A stretch of DNA of 64,000 nt, taken from NCBI GenBank assembly GCA_964624235.1, contig CAZUXY010000022.1:4474-68473 (forward strand), in the 5' to 3' direction. Shown piece after piece: positions 43,614 to 52,883 of the stretch. The notes beneath the pieces are model-generated. The model ran no database searches. It was not told the DNA's origin and worked only from the letters and a program-made list of their open reading frames with translations. The first letter of the stretch is position 1. Every line of letters begins with the position of its first letter. The position numbers and the translations under genes are program-made. This DNA is from CAZUXY01 sp964624235 (GTDB taxonomy: Bacteria; Spirochaetota; UBA4802; UBA5368).

Positions 43614-44165
43614 ATGGTTAGAGCAGCACTTATACTACTCATGGCGTTGCCGCTTGGTTGTTCTTCTCTCATGACGCAAGACGGGCGCAGGGCCCAAATA
43701 ATCATCAGTGCAAATTTTGATATGCAACGCAACAAGAAAATCGCCGTGCTCCCCTTTACCAACAAGGGTATGCCAGGTTCCAACGAGTCTCTGAGCGATG
43801 AACTCTCAACAGAATTGATGGGGCTTGGTTTTGTGGTCGTTGAGCGTACCAGGCTGCAGAGCATACTTAAAGAAATGAAAATCACCGCCGATGAGACCTT
43901 TTCAAAGGAAAAACTGAATAAGATCGGTGAGATGCTTCAGCTGGATTGCATCGTTCTGGGATCAGCTTATTATTCCTCCATATCCGGTTCCATGAACACG
44001 GAATCAAGTAAAGGTCTGTATGATCTTCAGAAAATCTCTTTTCGAATGGTTGAACTTTCCACAGGTCAAGTAATGATTTCAGGATACTGTACGCCTGTGT
44101 TCGGCGGTTCAATGGTCAAGGAAATAGGTATAAAACTCAAATCCATGATAAATGCAAAGAAGTAA
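43614..44165 (+). CDS. CsgG/FlgO-like lipoprotein
   Basis: 183 residues. Lipobox ALPLGC with the lipidated Cys at residue 16. The mature part has KKIAVLPFTNKG, VVERTRLQSILKEM and LDCIVLGSAYY, the fold of CsgG-like and FlgO-like lipoproteins. The C-terminus of the VWA lipoprotein at 36204-38047 has a related segment. Likely anchored to the outer or inner membrane facing the periplasm. ATG follows TGGAGG. Single gene. Confidence 0.82.
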   Translation: MVRAALILLMALPLGCSSLMTQDGRRAQIIISANFDMQRNKKIAVLPFTNKGMPGSNESLSDELSTELMGLGFVVVERTRLQSILKEMKITADETFSKEKLNKIGEMLQLDCIVLGSAYYSSISGSMNTESSKGLYDLQKISFRMVELSTGQVMISGYCTPVFGGSMVKEIGIKLKSMINAKK

Positions 44166-44206
44166 ACCTTACCGCCGGCGACGGTAACCGGTTCCGCGTA
44201 TACTGC

Positions 44207-44836
44207 TTAACCTTGCAGCAGGCCTTTTATGCGGCCCACAGCCTCAAAGGCATTGGACGCATAACCGCTTGCCTGTATTTTATCGGCAAATTCCTGGGTT
44301 AACGGCGCCCCTCCTACAATGATCTTCGCTTTTGAGTCCACTGCCCTAATTTCTTTAATTATGTGCTCCATGTGCTGCATGGTTGAACTTAACAGCGCTG
44401 AAAGACCCAGGACATCGGGGTTTTTCCGCCTGTACGCATCGACAAAGGTTTTTGTTTTGATATTTTCACCAAGATCATAGACTTCGAATCCAGCGCCCTC
44501 CAGGCACATTTTAACAAGGTTTTTACCGATCGAATGGATATCCCCTTCAACGGTACCTAATAAGATGAGGCCCTTGTTTTTTTCATCATGACTCATCCTT
44601 TTTTTCAGCACTTTCATCCCCGCCTCCATGGCTTTAGCGGCAACTATGAGTTCGGGTATGAAAGCTTCACCGGCGGCAAACCTCGCCCCTATGGTCTCCA
44701 TGGCGGGTATCATCGATTTTTCGAGTATCTGTTTCGGATCGATCTTTCCATTTATACAGGCGTTTACGTTTTCCACCGTTTCTTCTTCTTCACCTGATAA
44801 GATTGAGGATTGTAATTTGTCCATCAATGGATCCAT
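44207..44836 (-). CDS. Corrinoid (B12-binding) methyl-carrier protein
   Basis: 209 residues: a helical cap (1-85) and a cobalamin-binding domain with TVEGDIHSIGKNLV, the DxHxxG motif whose His binds cobalt (about 105-110), SALLSSTM and IIVGGAPLT. It resembles MtbC/MttC/MtaC-type carriers that shuttle methyl groups. It lies 18 bases after the UroD-type methyltransferase gene on the same strand, the usual pair of carrier and methyltransferase. The substrate methyltransferase that would load it is not in the window, so the methyl donor is unknown. Confidence 0.92.
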   Translation of the reverse strand: MDPLMDKLQSSILSGEEEETVENVNACINGKIDPKQILEKSMIPAMETIGARFAAGEAFIPELIVAAKAMEAGMKVLKKRMSHDEKNKGLILLGTVEGDIHSIGKNLVKMCLEGAGFEVYDLGENIKTKTFVDAYRRKNPDVLGLSALLSSTMQHMEHIIKEIRAVDSKAKIIVGGAPLTQEFADKIQASGYASNAFEAVGRIKGLLQG

Positions 44837-44854
44837 AACAGGTACCTTCCTGTA

Positions 44855-45946
44855 TTAAAGGGTAATAGGATAATTCCCGTATTTTCGTGCCGCTTTAACC
44901 ATCGCGATATAGTTTTCCGGCTTGCATCCAGGGTGTATTGAATTGGACGAACTGATTATATACCCACCCCCGGGCGCAGCCGCCGCTATGGTACTCTTGA
45001 CCGACGCATCCACCTCGGCCTCGGTTCCGAAAGGAAGCAGGTAGGTACAGTCGATGTTCCCTAGGATACACAACCTGTTGCGGAACCTGGATTTCATTTC
45101 GCCGATATCCATACACTGCGGCTGTACCGGGTGAAAACCGTCGAAACCCGCTGCGGCTATGCTTTCCATGATAGGCCACATGTTCCCGTCGGAGTGCTTT
45201 ATAATTTTCATGTTCCTTTTATGCGCCTCGTCAACGATTTCCCGGTGAAAGGGAAAGATAAAATCATTATACTGGGCGGGGGACATGAGCGTGGTCTGAC
45301 TGAAGGCCAGATCACCGTCCAGCACCATGATGTCGGCGCCCAGATCAGCGGCCTTATTGACGACCTCCAGTATGTAATCGGTCACCAGCCTGGCCAGATC
45401 TTTCACGAATGCATGGTTTTTCATGTAAAAATAAAGCAGCTTTTCCATGCTGCCCAGCAATGTCCAGCTTTCCCTGAAAGGACCGGGCTGTACAAAAACC
45501 TGGGCGAACGTTTCGCCAAGAGAACCCTTGGACGCCATGAGCATGAGGAAATCATTGTCAAGAGGATGATAGGGTTTGACCTTTTTCAGATCGCCGGGTT
45601 CGTTGACGGGCCCGCTGACCGCGGTGGCTTCCCCTTCCTCACTTATATAAAGAACCCTGCCCCAGCCGTCCCTGACATGGTTATCGTTTACCGGTTCGGT
45701 GCCCAGAATCGATATCGACGTCAGACCGTCAAGCTCGAGTTCTTTCGCCACAAGAAACAGCGTATTCAAAAGTTTGACCTTTTCCTCAAGGGTCATCTGC
45801 TGGGCGAATTTTTTAGGAGGGAGATCGTCGGTGAAAAACCTGCCCAGGTTGATTATCGATTCCTCATTGAATGCCATTTCCCACACGGGAACACGGTCCG
45901 GTTCCCTTCGGCTTATTGCCGTAATCATTCTTTCCTTTCCCGTCAT
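44855..45946 (-). CDS. Uroporphyrinogen decarboxylase-type methyltransferase (MtaA/CmuA-like)
   Basis: 363 residues of the UroD fold: N-terminal RREPDRVPVWEMAF, MVLDGDLAFSQ, IIKHSDGNMWPIMESI, DGFHPVQPQ and AAAPGGGYIISSSNSIHPG near the end, with the His and Cys of HPGCKPENY as possible zinc ligands. Heme-type UroD is unlikely because the gene is paired with a corrinoid protein and no heme genes are near. It probably moves methyl groups between a corrinoid protein and a thiol or folate. ATG follows GGAGGTG. Confidence 0.85.
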   Translation of the reverse strand: MTGKERMITAISRREPDRVPVWEMAFNEESIINLGRFFTDDLPPKKFAQQMTLEEKVKLLNTLFLVAKELELDGLTSISILGTEPVNDNHVRDGWGRVLYISEEGEATAVSGPVNEPGDLKKVKPYHPLDNDFLMLMASKGSLGETFAQVFVQPGPFRESWTLLGSMEKLLYFYMKNHAFVKDLARLVTDYILEVVNKAADLGADIMVLDGDLAFSQTTLMSPAQYNDFIFPFHREIVDEAHKRNMKIIKHSDGNMWPIMESIAAAGFDGFHPVQPQCMDIGEMKSRFRNRLCILGNIDCTYLLPFGTEAEVDASVKSTIAAAAPGGGYIISSSNSIHPGCKPENYIAMVKAARKYGNYPITL

Positions 45947-45997
45947 GGCACCTCCGGAGAAGTAACGATTTTCCGTAATAGAATATAGTTACTTTTT

Positions 45998-47737
45998 TCA
46001 GGAAATTTTTTTGAGTTCTTCATCACGGAGAACGCGCCTCAGTACTTTTCCTACTTGTGAAACCGGCAACGAATCCCTGAACTCGATGGTACGAGGACGC
46101 TTGTAACCCGCCAGCCGTTCACGGCAGAACTCCATGATCTCTTCTTCCGTTGAAGTTTCACCCGGTTTCAACTGGATAAAGGCTTTTACTGATTCACCGC
46201 TTCTGGGGTCTGGTATACCGACGACCGCCGCCAGCGCGATTTTCGGATGCTGGAAAAGAACCTCCTCAACCTCCCTGGGATAACAGTTAAACCCACCGAC
46301 CAGTATCATGTCCTTTTTCCGGTCGGTAATCAGTATATATCCGTCATCATCAATATGTCCGATATCACCGGTAAGAAAATAACGTTTTCCTTCTATCTCT
46401 CTGAAGACCGCTTCGTTTTCTGCGGGTTTTTCCCAGTATCCGACCATAACCTGTGGTCCGCTTATGGCGATCTCACCGTCTTCCCCCTGGGACAGTACCT
46501 TCAATCCGGTATCGAGGTCTACTATTTTCACATCCGTACTTGGTATAGGAAAACCAACAGATCCGAATTTTCGGGTTTCAGTATTACTCGGATTAGCGGT
46601 AGCGAGGGGGGCTGTTTCACTCAGTCCGTACCCTTCGAAGATAATGGAGCCGGTTTTGGCCTCGAATTGTTTCGCCGCTTCTACCGGTAGCGGCGCTCCT
46701 CCGGATCCGCATCCCATGATCGATGAAAGGTCGTAATTCTTCAGCAGCGGATGGTTGGTAAAAGCTATGAAAATAGTCGGGACTGCGCACATGATCGTCG
46801 TTTTATACTTCTGTACCGCTTCCAGGACTACGGTAAACGGAGGGTTGCCGTCCCTGGGATTGGGTATGCAGGTCAGCCGGTTGCCCGTGTATGCAGCCCA
46901 CAGCATCACCATGGTCATTCCGAAACTGTGGTACCACGGGAGGACGCCTAGGAAATTGTGAAATCCTCCCTGACGCAACTGTTCGGGTACCCCATTCTTT
47001 TCGTGGGGTATGCGCATCCATGAATGTACCGCCATAACATCAAATACGAAATTTGAATGAGTTAGGCTTGCCCCTTTGGGGACACCCGTAGTGCCGCCGG
47101 TGTATATTATCAGCGCGAGGTCCTTCATCGGATCTATTTTAACATTCGGAGAGCCCGAGGGAGCGGATTTGACCGCATCATCATAGAGTACATGTCCGGG
47201 TTCATGGGATTTTGCTTTCGGCAGCTTTCCAAGAAGTCCGCCGATAAAACCCAAGAGAGGAGGCAGATAAGATTTAACATTGCAAATGACCACTGTTTGA
47301 ACCGAAGTATTCTTTATGGCCTGGACGGTTAAAGGATAAAAATCCTTATGGTCCATACAGAAAGCCGCTTTTGCCCCTGAGTCCCTTAATTGCAGATTGA
47401 GTTCGCTGGCGGTATACAACGGATTGCAGGTCACGCATACTCCGCCCGCTTTAAGTATTCCAAAATAAATTTCAGGATAATGGGGGATGTTTGGCAGAAA
47501 AATTGCCACCCTGTCGCCCTTTTTAATGCCTCGGGAAATAAGAAAGTTGGCAACCCGGTCGGTGGTGTCTTTTACCTTTGCGTAGGTCCTGGTTGCGCCG
47601 TTGAATATAGTGTATACCTTGTCAGGATATTCACGCGCCGAGTCATCTAGAAAACTGAAAAGCGGTTTGTCAAATCCGCTGATTTCCCTTGGAACCCCCT
47701 GCGGCCAATACCTGGTTGGCCATTGTTGTAATGACAT
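45998..47737 (-). CDS. Long-chain acyl-CoA ligase (AMP-forming)
   Basis: 579 residues. AMP-binding motif IIYTGGTTGVPKGASLTH (about 210-227), GYGLSETAPLA (about 350), FLTGDIGHIDDDGYILITDRKKD and GYKRPRTIEF near the end, with the C-terminal Lys in SQVGKVLRR needed for adenylation. Activates fatty acids to acyl-CoA for degradation or lipid synthesis. Starts at ATG 47737 behind GAGGT. Single gene, 51 bases downstream of the UroD-type gene's 5' end on the same strand. Confidence 0.92.
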   Translation of the reverse strand: MSLQQWPTRYWPQGVPREISGFDKPLFSFLDDSAREYPDKVYTIFNGATRTYAKVKDTTDRVANFLISRGIKKGDRVAIFLPNIPHYPEIYFGILKAGGVCVTCNPLYTASELNLQLRDSGAKAAFCMDHKDFYPLTVQAIKNTSVQTVVICNVKSYLPPLLGFIGGLLGKLPKAKSHEPGHVLYDDAVKSAPSGSPNVKIDPMKDLALIIYTGGTTGVPKGASLTHSNFVFDVMAVHSWMRIPHEKNGVPEQLRQGGFHNFLGVLPWYHSFGMTMVMLWAAYTGNRLTCIPNPRDGNPPFTVVLEAVQKYKTTIMCAVPTIFIAFTNHPLLKNYDLSSIMGCGSGGAPLPVEAAKQFEAKTGSIIFEGYGLSETAPLATANPSNTETRKFGSVGFPIPSTDVKIVDLDTGLKVLSQGEDGEIAISGPQVMVGYWEKPAENEAVFREIEGKRYFLTGDIGHIDDDGYILITDRKKDMILVGGFNCYPREVEEVLFQHPKIALAAVVGIPDPRSGESVKAFIQLKPGETSTEEEIMEFCRERLAGYKRPRTIEFRDSLPVSQVGKVLRRVLRDEELKKIS

Positions 47738-48089
47738 ATCATTATACCTCTGTTATAGAATATGAAATCGATGAGGATTAAGGTAATAATAAGGCGTAAG
47801 TAAAAAAACAGAGCCTGGAAACGCAATGAAAAGGGGATCGCCGCAATGTATTATGTTATGTCAATAAAGTAAAATAAATCAAGCTTTTTTCGAGCTGCAA
47901 CGGATTCTTTACCGTGCCCGGCGACAGCTTCACCTCTGATAGTGAGTGTTAAAAATCTACTTTTTCTTTTCAGATACTGCCGTGAGAAGAGCACATGCGT
48001 ATTTCTGCAGAGTTATAATCATCCGGTCAGGGGCTTGATCAGAAAGCCCCTGACCGGATTACGTAGCATTAAGAAAAAAACCGACCAGA
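47738..48089. other. Intergenic region between the Cache and acyl-CoA ligase genes, with perfect hairpin
   Basis: 352 bases without a gene. The arms ATCCGGTCAGGGGCTT (48021-48036) and AAGCCCCTGACCGGAT (48044-48059) pair over 16 bases with a seven-base loop. No strong T-run follows on either strand, but the place, just after the minus-strand Cache gene, suggests a transcript end. Nothing else recognised. Confidence 0.6.
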
Positions 48090-48542
48090 CTATTTATTAA
48101 TTCCGGCGCAGATTATCAGGTCGTTCCATTTTTCGAGATAGGTTGTTTTGGGTGTCACCTTTTTAGTTTTAAAATCCATATACTTGTAATCGACCCAGCC
48201 ACTCCCTTTGCTCTTCGCCATTTCAACAATATCCTTGCGGAACATCTTGCCGTCGACATCAGGGGTGTTGATAAGCTTTTTGCCAATCAGCTTTTTGTTC
48301 TTGGGATGGGCTACTATGGTGCCGTTCATATCATACGCAAACGCATAGAGTCCCCCCTTGACGAACATGCCGTTACCTTTACTCAGCTCCGCCAGTCCCC
48401 TGGCTTTACCATTTTTTTCCAGGAACGCAATGGCGTTTTTTACCATTTTTACCGCGTCATCCTGTGTTTGCGCCGAAAGACCGGTGATTAAAAATGCGGA
48501 TAATATTACTGCACACGCTACGGATATGGTTTTAAGTTTCAT
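48090..48542 (-). CDS. Secreted Cache-domain protein
   Basis: About 150 residues from ATG 48542, which follows GGAGG; the open frame starts five codons earlier. A signal peptide (TISVACAVILSAFLITGLSAQ) precedes a single Cache domain: GGLYAFAYDMNGTIVAHPKNKKL, then KGSGWVDYKYMD and YLEKWNDLIICAG. Cache domains bind small ligands and are usually the outside part of receptors; here there is no membrane or signalling part, so it is a free periplasmic binding protein. It is divergent from a chemotaxis receptor gene. Confidence 0.82.
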   Translation of the reverse strand: MKLKTISVACAVILSAFLITGLSAQTQDDAVKMVKNAIAFLEKNGKARGLAELSKGNGMFVKGGLYAFAYDMNGTIVAHPKNKKLIGKKLINTPDVDGKMFRKDIVEMAKSKGSGWVDYKYMDFKTKKVTPKTTYLEKWNDLIICAGINK

Positions 48543-48815
48543 ATCCACGGCCTCCATTTAATTATATTAGCACGATTATATAACTACGATAATCAATACG
48601 TCAAGTTATAATAATAATGTTAAGTATATCTGTTACATATAACGTTTTAAAAGCACAATGCACAATCGATTGCACCTGTATCAAATGACTTATTGATATA
48701 AGTTACGCAATTTAACTATACAAAATTCATTGACATATTCAATAAGTTGTGATGAAAATATATTCAAACTGACTTGATCATTAATATCATATTGTAACGT
48801 GTAAGGTGGTATAGT

Positions 48816-50828
48816 ATGGATATCAGTCTGTTCAAAAGGCAAAAAACGGTACGTGTACGCCTTACACGAATGATGTTTTTCATGGTCTGCTGTGTGTTAC
48901 TGGTTTCACTCGCCCTCTCGGTGTTTTTTATTCTTGATTATGCGAACAGCGATTTTAAAACGAAAACCCGGGCCGGTCTTGAAGGAATCATGGGCGTTTT
49001 TGAAGACAGTAAATTGAAAGCTATCGGCTATTCAGGTTTGATAGCAAAAAATCCCGAAATGATAAAAGCCGTAAAATCCCGCAATACCGCTAGGATACTC
49101 AATGCTCTGGAATACCTGGCAAAACCGCTTAAACTCGAATTCATAACGGTAACTGATGGAAACGGCATAGTCCTCGCAAGGTCCCATGCCCCCGAAAAAC
49201 ACGGCGACAGTATAGAAAACCAGACAAACGTGTTCAACGCCATGATGGGAGCTCCCTTCGCCGCTCTTGAACAGGGTACTGTCATAAAGCTGTCTGCCAG
49301 AGCGGGACACCCGGTCATGGACGATGACGGTAGCGTGATAGGTGTCGTTTCAACAGGGTACAGGGCTGATAACGTTCAGTTATATAAAAAAGCTAAATTA
49401 TTATATTCGGTAGACTCAACTATTTTCATAGGTAAGGAACCATTACTTTCAACAATTACCGCATCTGAACCTGACCTTAAAAAAATTAAACTTGATAATA
49501 CTGCCTATACAAAAGTTCTTAATGAAGGTAAGGATCACCACTCGCGCGAAACGATATTGGGTCGTACCTACCTGACCTATTACCGGCCTCTTTACGGCGC
49601 CGATGGTAAACCTTTCGCGGTAATTGCGGCTTCACATGATTATTCGGAAATATTCAAATTGACTATCAGGGTTTTGATCGCGGGTATTGCCATAGTTATT
49701 GTTTCAACCATAATAGTCTTCGTCATTTTCACGATTAATATCGGTAAAATTATTACCGTACCTCTTCAGAAGATCATGGAAATTTTTAAAAGGGTTTCAG
49801 AGGGGGACCTCAGTATTGAAGTTGAAAAAATCAAAGGTACAAAGGATGAATTCGATGAGGTTATTAGTCACCTCATCGATCTTATTGAAAAGATACGAAA
49901 TGTAATTCGCGGCACCATGCGGCTTTCTGTGCAGATGGTGGGTGTATCCGATAATTTTTCCGAAACCAGCAGGAATCTTGCCGACAATACCCAGGGACAG
50001 GCAGCATCGGTGGAAGAAACCTCGGCATCACTCGAAGAGGTCGCCAGTTCAATTGAACAAATCGCCAATAATGCACGACTACAGTCCGAGCTGGCAACCA
50101 TTACGTTCAGGTCAATGGAAGATCTTAAAACGATAATTGAGGATGTAATTGAACTGGCCGAAAAAGCGCTTAAAATCGCATCTTCAACAAGCGATGAAGC
50201 TAAAAAAGGAAATGATTTAATGCAGTATACAATAAAAGGCATGGATGAAATAGATACCAGCACCCGGAAGATATCCGAGATTGTTACCCTTATTGGTGAT
50301 ATATCCGACCAGGTGAATCTCCTGGCACTCAACGCCGCAATTGAAGCGGCACGAGCGGGCGAACATGGAAGAGGGTTTGCGGTGGTGGCCGATGAAATAT
50401 CAAAACTTGCCGAACAGACAGCCGAGAGCGCAAAAAATATTACAGGGTTGGTCAAAGCCGGTACCACAGAAGTAACCAAAGGCAAGGAACACGTACTCAA
50501 TACTTCAAAGTCACTTACAACCATCATCGATAACATACAGGAAACCGATTTTCTTATAAACAGGATTGCGGAATCATCGGCGAAACAGGGTGAATCCAGT
50601 GCCGAGGTTCTTGAAAACACGCGTAAAGTTATGGAAATGTCCCAGAGTATTTCGGTTGCGACTAACGAGCAGATGAACACCAACAGGGAAATGATCAAAA
50701 CAATCGAGCAGATAAACAATATTACCCAGACTGTGGCTGCGACCTCTGAGGAGATCGCTTCTCTTTCCAATGAAACGAAGAACCAATCCGTTGCATTGAA
50801 AGATCAGATTGAATACTTCAAGGTATAG
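48816..50828 (+). CDS. Methyl-accepting chemotaxis protein, Cache-HAMP
   Basis: 670 residues. First membrane helix about 21-42, periplasmic Cache-type sensor (about 43-285, with VLARSHAPEKHGDS and LTYYRPLYGADGKPFAVI), second helix about 288-315, HAMP (about 316-370), then a signalling domain with the conserved hairpin tip LLALNAAIEAARAGEHGRGF and VVADEISKLAEQTAE. Sends ligand signals to CheA/CheW and so to the flagella. No methylation enzymes are in the window. The start follows AAGGTGG. The C-terminus has no CheR-docking pentapeptide. Confidence 0.93.
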   Translation: MDISLFKRQKTVRVRLTRMMFFMVCCVLLVSLALSVFFILDYANSDFKTKTRAGLEGIMGVFEDSKLKAIGYSGLIAKNPEMIKAVKSRNTARILNALEYLAKPLKLEFITVTDGNGIVLARSHAPEKHGDSIENQTNVFNAMMGAPFAALEQGTVIKLSARAGHPVMDDDGSVIGVVSTGYRADNVQLYKKAKLLYSVDSTIFIGKEPLLSTITASEPDLKKIKLDNTAYTKVLNEGKDHHSRETILGRTYLTYYRPLYGADGKPFAVIAASHDYSEIFKLTIRVLIAGIAIVIVSTIIVFVIFTINIGKIITVPLQKIMEIFKRVSEGDLSIEVEKIKGTKDEFDEVISHLIDLIEKIRNVIRGTMRLSVQMVGVSDNFSETSRNLADNTQGQAASVEETSASLEEVASSIEQIANNARLQSELATITFRSMEDLKTIIEDVIELAEKALKIASSTSDEAKKGNDLMQYTIKGMDEIDTSTRKISEIVTLIGDISDQVNLLALNAAIEAARAGEHGRGFAVVADEISKLAEQTAESAKNITGLVKAGTTEVTKGKEHVLNTSKSLTTIIDNIQETDFLINRIAESSAKQGESSAEVLENTRKVMEMSQSISVATNEQMNTNREMIKTIEQINNITQTVAATSEEIASLSNETKNQSVALKDQIEYFKV

Positions 50829-50856
50829 TTCTTGCTGGCTGTTATGTTTGTTAATG

Positions 50857-50930
50857 CACGCCCGGCAGGGGTCGAACCTGCGACCTGCGGATTCGAAGTC
50901 CGACGCTCTATCCAACTGAGCTACGGGCGC
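50857..50930 (-). tRNA. tRNA-Arg(TCG)
   Basis: Reverse strand, 74 nt. Acceptor stem GCGCCCG with CGGGCGT, D arm AGCTCAGTTGGATAGAGC, anticodon loop CTTCGAA (TCG), T loop GGTTCGACC. No CCA encoded. Lies 26 bases after the receptor gene, antisense to it. Confidence 0.93.
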
Positions 50931-50962
50931 AGGGTTGAACAAATATTTATTTTTGTTCAATG

Positions 50963-51034
50963 GGTGGATGACGGGATTCGAACCCGCGACAACTGGATCC
51001 ACAATCCAGGGCTCTACCACTGAACTACATCCAC
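50963..51034 (-). tRNA. tRNA-His(GTG)
   Basis: Reverse strand, 72 nt plus the extra G at 51035 typical of tRNA-His (G-1 opposite C73). Anticodon loop TTGTGGA gives GTG; T arm GGTTCGAATCC is normal. Forms a pair with tRNA-Arg, 32 bases apart, probably one transcript. Confidence 0.93.
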
Positions 51035-51193
51035 CGTACTACTATTAAAAAACCGCTGGGATTTTGAATGAAGGTCATAGTAGGCTCGAACTTATGAGTG
51101 TCAAGTTTTTTTCTTCACCTGAGATCCTTATCGCAAAATGTTATTGATGTGTATTACTCTTTTCGCTATGGTTCGTTTAAAAGAAATACCGCT

Positions 51194-51643
51194 ATGAAAA
51201 AGATACGAATATTTTTCCTGTTTGTTCTTATGACGGTCTTTTCCTCCGTCGCCTTTGCCGACTGTGTTACCGGCAACTGCACCGATGGTAAAGGCAGCTA
51301 TGAATGGATTGATGGCACGAAATATGCCGGCCAGTGGAAGGATGACAAACAGCATGGCGAGGGTCTTATGACCTGGCCAAACGGCGATACCTATGAAGGG
51401 CAATGGAAAGAAGGCCTGCGTAATGGTAGAGGCGTTTATCGTAAAAAGAACGGCTTTTCCTATGATGGCCAGTGGATGGAAGGCAAGCCACACGGCAAGG
51501 GTATCATGGTCTGGCCCAACGGCGACAGATACGAAGGTGAATTCAAAAACGGCGTCCGACACGGTATGGGGACTTACTCCAACCCCAAAGGACCATCCAT
51601 GACCGGTAAATGGATAAACGACAAATTTATTGAATTCAGATGA
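51194..51643 (+). CDS. Exported MORN-repeat protein
   Basis: 149 residues from ATG 51194, which opens a signal peptide (MKKIRIFFLFVLMTVFSSVAFA); the frame upstream of it is not convincing. The mature part has about five MORN repeats (YAGQWKDDKQHGEG, YEGQWKEGLRNGRG, YDGQWMEGKPHGKG, YEGEFKNGVRHGMG) spaced by 23 residues. MORN repeats form elongated beta-sheets that bind lipids or proteins. A CVTGNC pair follows the signal peptide and could form a disulfide. Role unknown; likely periplasmic or surface. Confidence 0.88.
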   Translation: MKKIRIFFLFVLMTVFSSVAFADCVTGNCTDGKGSYEWIDGTKYAGQWKDDKQHGEGLMTWPNGDTYEGQWKEGLRNGRGVYRKKNGFSYDGQWMEGKPHGKGIMVWPNGDRYEGEFKNGVRHGMGTYSNPKGPSMTGKWINDKFIEFR

Positions 51644-51654
51644 AGGGTGCCGTT

Positions 51655-52689
51655 CTATCGTATTGGAAGCCCAAGAATGCTTAAAGGGTCTGCCTGGATC
51701 CCGTTGATTATCATTGAAACATGCAGATGGGCACCGGTCGATACACCGGTGCTGCCTACATAACCGATAATGTCGCCCCCCCTGACTTTTTGTCCTTCTT
51801 TTACCGCCAGGCTGTCATGGTGCATGTAATACGAAAAAATTCTGTTCCCGTGATCGATGACCACGAAGTTACCTTCATAAAACATTTCTTCTGCAATCGC
51901 TATTTTACCGTCGGCAAGGGCGTAAACGGGAGCGCCCTTCTCACCCTTCAAATCGAGTCCCCGGTGAATTCTTTTACGGGTCGGAGTTCTGATATTTCTT
52001 CCGTTTACCGTTTCATATGTGTAATAATGCCTCTGCGCCCAGAAAGGTGATGTAATTTTGTGGATGTCACGGGGATGGGAAATGCGCGGTGAGACCATAT
52101 CGTCACTTATGAGCGAGAAAGCTTTTTTCTTTTTTTTAGAGCATTCCTGTATTCTTTTTATAACATCAGGACGGCTCAGATAGGTCATGTTCGAATATTT
52201 ACCCAGGTCAAGTTCCTGCCGGGAAACGGGAAACCGGGCATCGGAAACGTCGAGGCCGAATGAACCACGGTATTTCTTCTTCGCAAGCACCATTTCCAGA
52301 TGCAGCACGTAAGCGCCCGCCCTTTTATTCGGATCGAGGGGAAAAAAACTCCGATATCCCCATGTCTTTCGGGTATGGAGGAATTCTTTTCCCTGAAATG
52401 AAATCTTATCTAACCTTATATCTTCGGGAGTTCCTTCTCTCTGGACCAATTCCAGGTAAACGACGTCTCCCTGGGAAAAGCTTCGTGAGTACAGCCTGAC
52501 ATCGAAGCCGTCTTCGAGCCAGGTTATATTTCTGGCTTCATGGGGAATGTAGCCGGCAGGAAGTTTCACCATCGGGACGGGGCTTCGTTCTTTTCCTTCA
52601 GGAGCGGATAATAAAGAAAGAATTACCGTCGCCGAAAGCAGAGGTATGCCGATTTTGTATACTGTCGTACTGAAAGTAGAGTTTTTCAT
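51655..52689 (-). CDS. M23-family peptidoglycan endopeptidase
   Basis: 344 residues. A signal or anchor helix (IGIPLLSATVILSLLS), a beta-rich N-terminal domain (about 45-160), a linker with the unusual KKKKAF patch, and an M23 domain with zinc ligands in HRGLDLKG (about 240) and the TGAHLHVSM box. Both halves of the metal site are kept, so hydrolysis is likely. Acts on cell-wall peptide cross-links outside the inner membrane. Ends 11 bases from the convergent MORN gene. Confidence 0.9.
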   Translation of the reverse strand: MKNSTFSTTVYKIGIPLLSATVILSLLSAPEGKERSPVPMVKLPAGYIPHEARNITWLEDGFDVRLYSRSFSQGDVVYLELVQREGTPEDIRLDKISFQGKEFLHTRKTWGYRSFFPLDPNKRAGAYVLHLEMVLAKKKYRGSFGLDVSDARFPVSRQELDLGKYSNMTYLSRPDVIKRIQECSKKKKKAFSLISDDMVSPRISHPRDIHKITSPFWAQRHYYTYETVNGRNIRTPTRKRIHRGLDLKGEKGAPVYALADGKIAIAEEMFYEGNFVVIDHGNRIFSYYMHHDSLAVKEGQKVRGGDIIGYVGSTGVSTGAHLHVSMIINGIQADPLSILGLPIR

Positions 52690-52883
52690 AGATTGCCTTC
52701 AGCCGTATTACCAAGGGAATTGCGCATTCCTCTGGAGATTAATAATTTTATTACATCTATGCGAAAAATCGTCAATCAGTAACAAAAATACCATTCTTGA
52801 CTGCTCCCGCCATGGGATGTACACTTTTCAGGATATGCTGAATAATTACAACTCGGCAGTATCCTGATTCAAGGAGGACCGTT

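Noticed and set aside
45947..45997. Cobalamin riboswitch before the corrinoid genes
   Set aside because: Only 51 bases separate this operon from the previous gene, too short for a B12 riboswitch.
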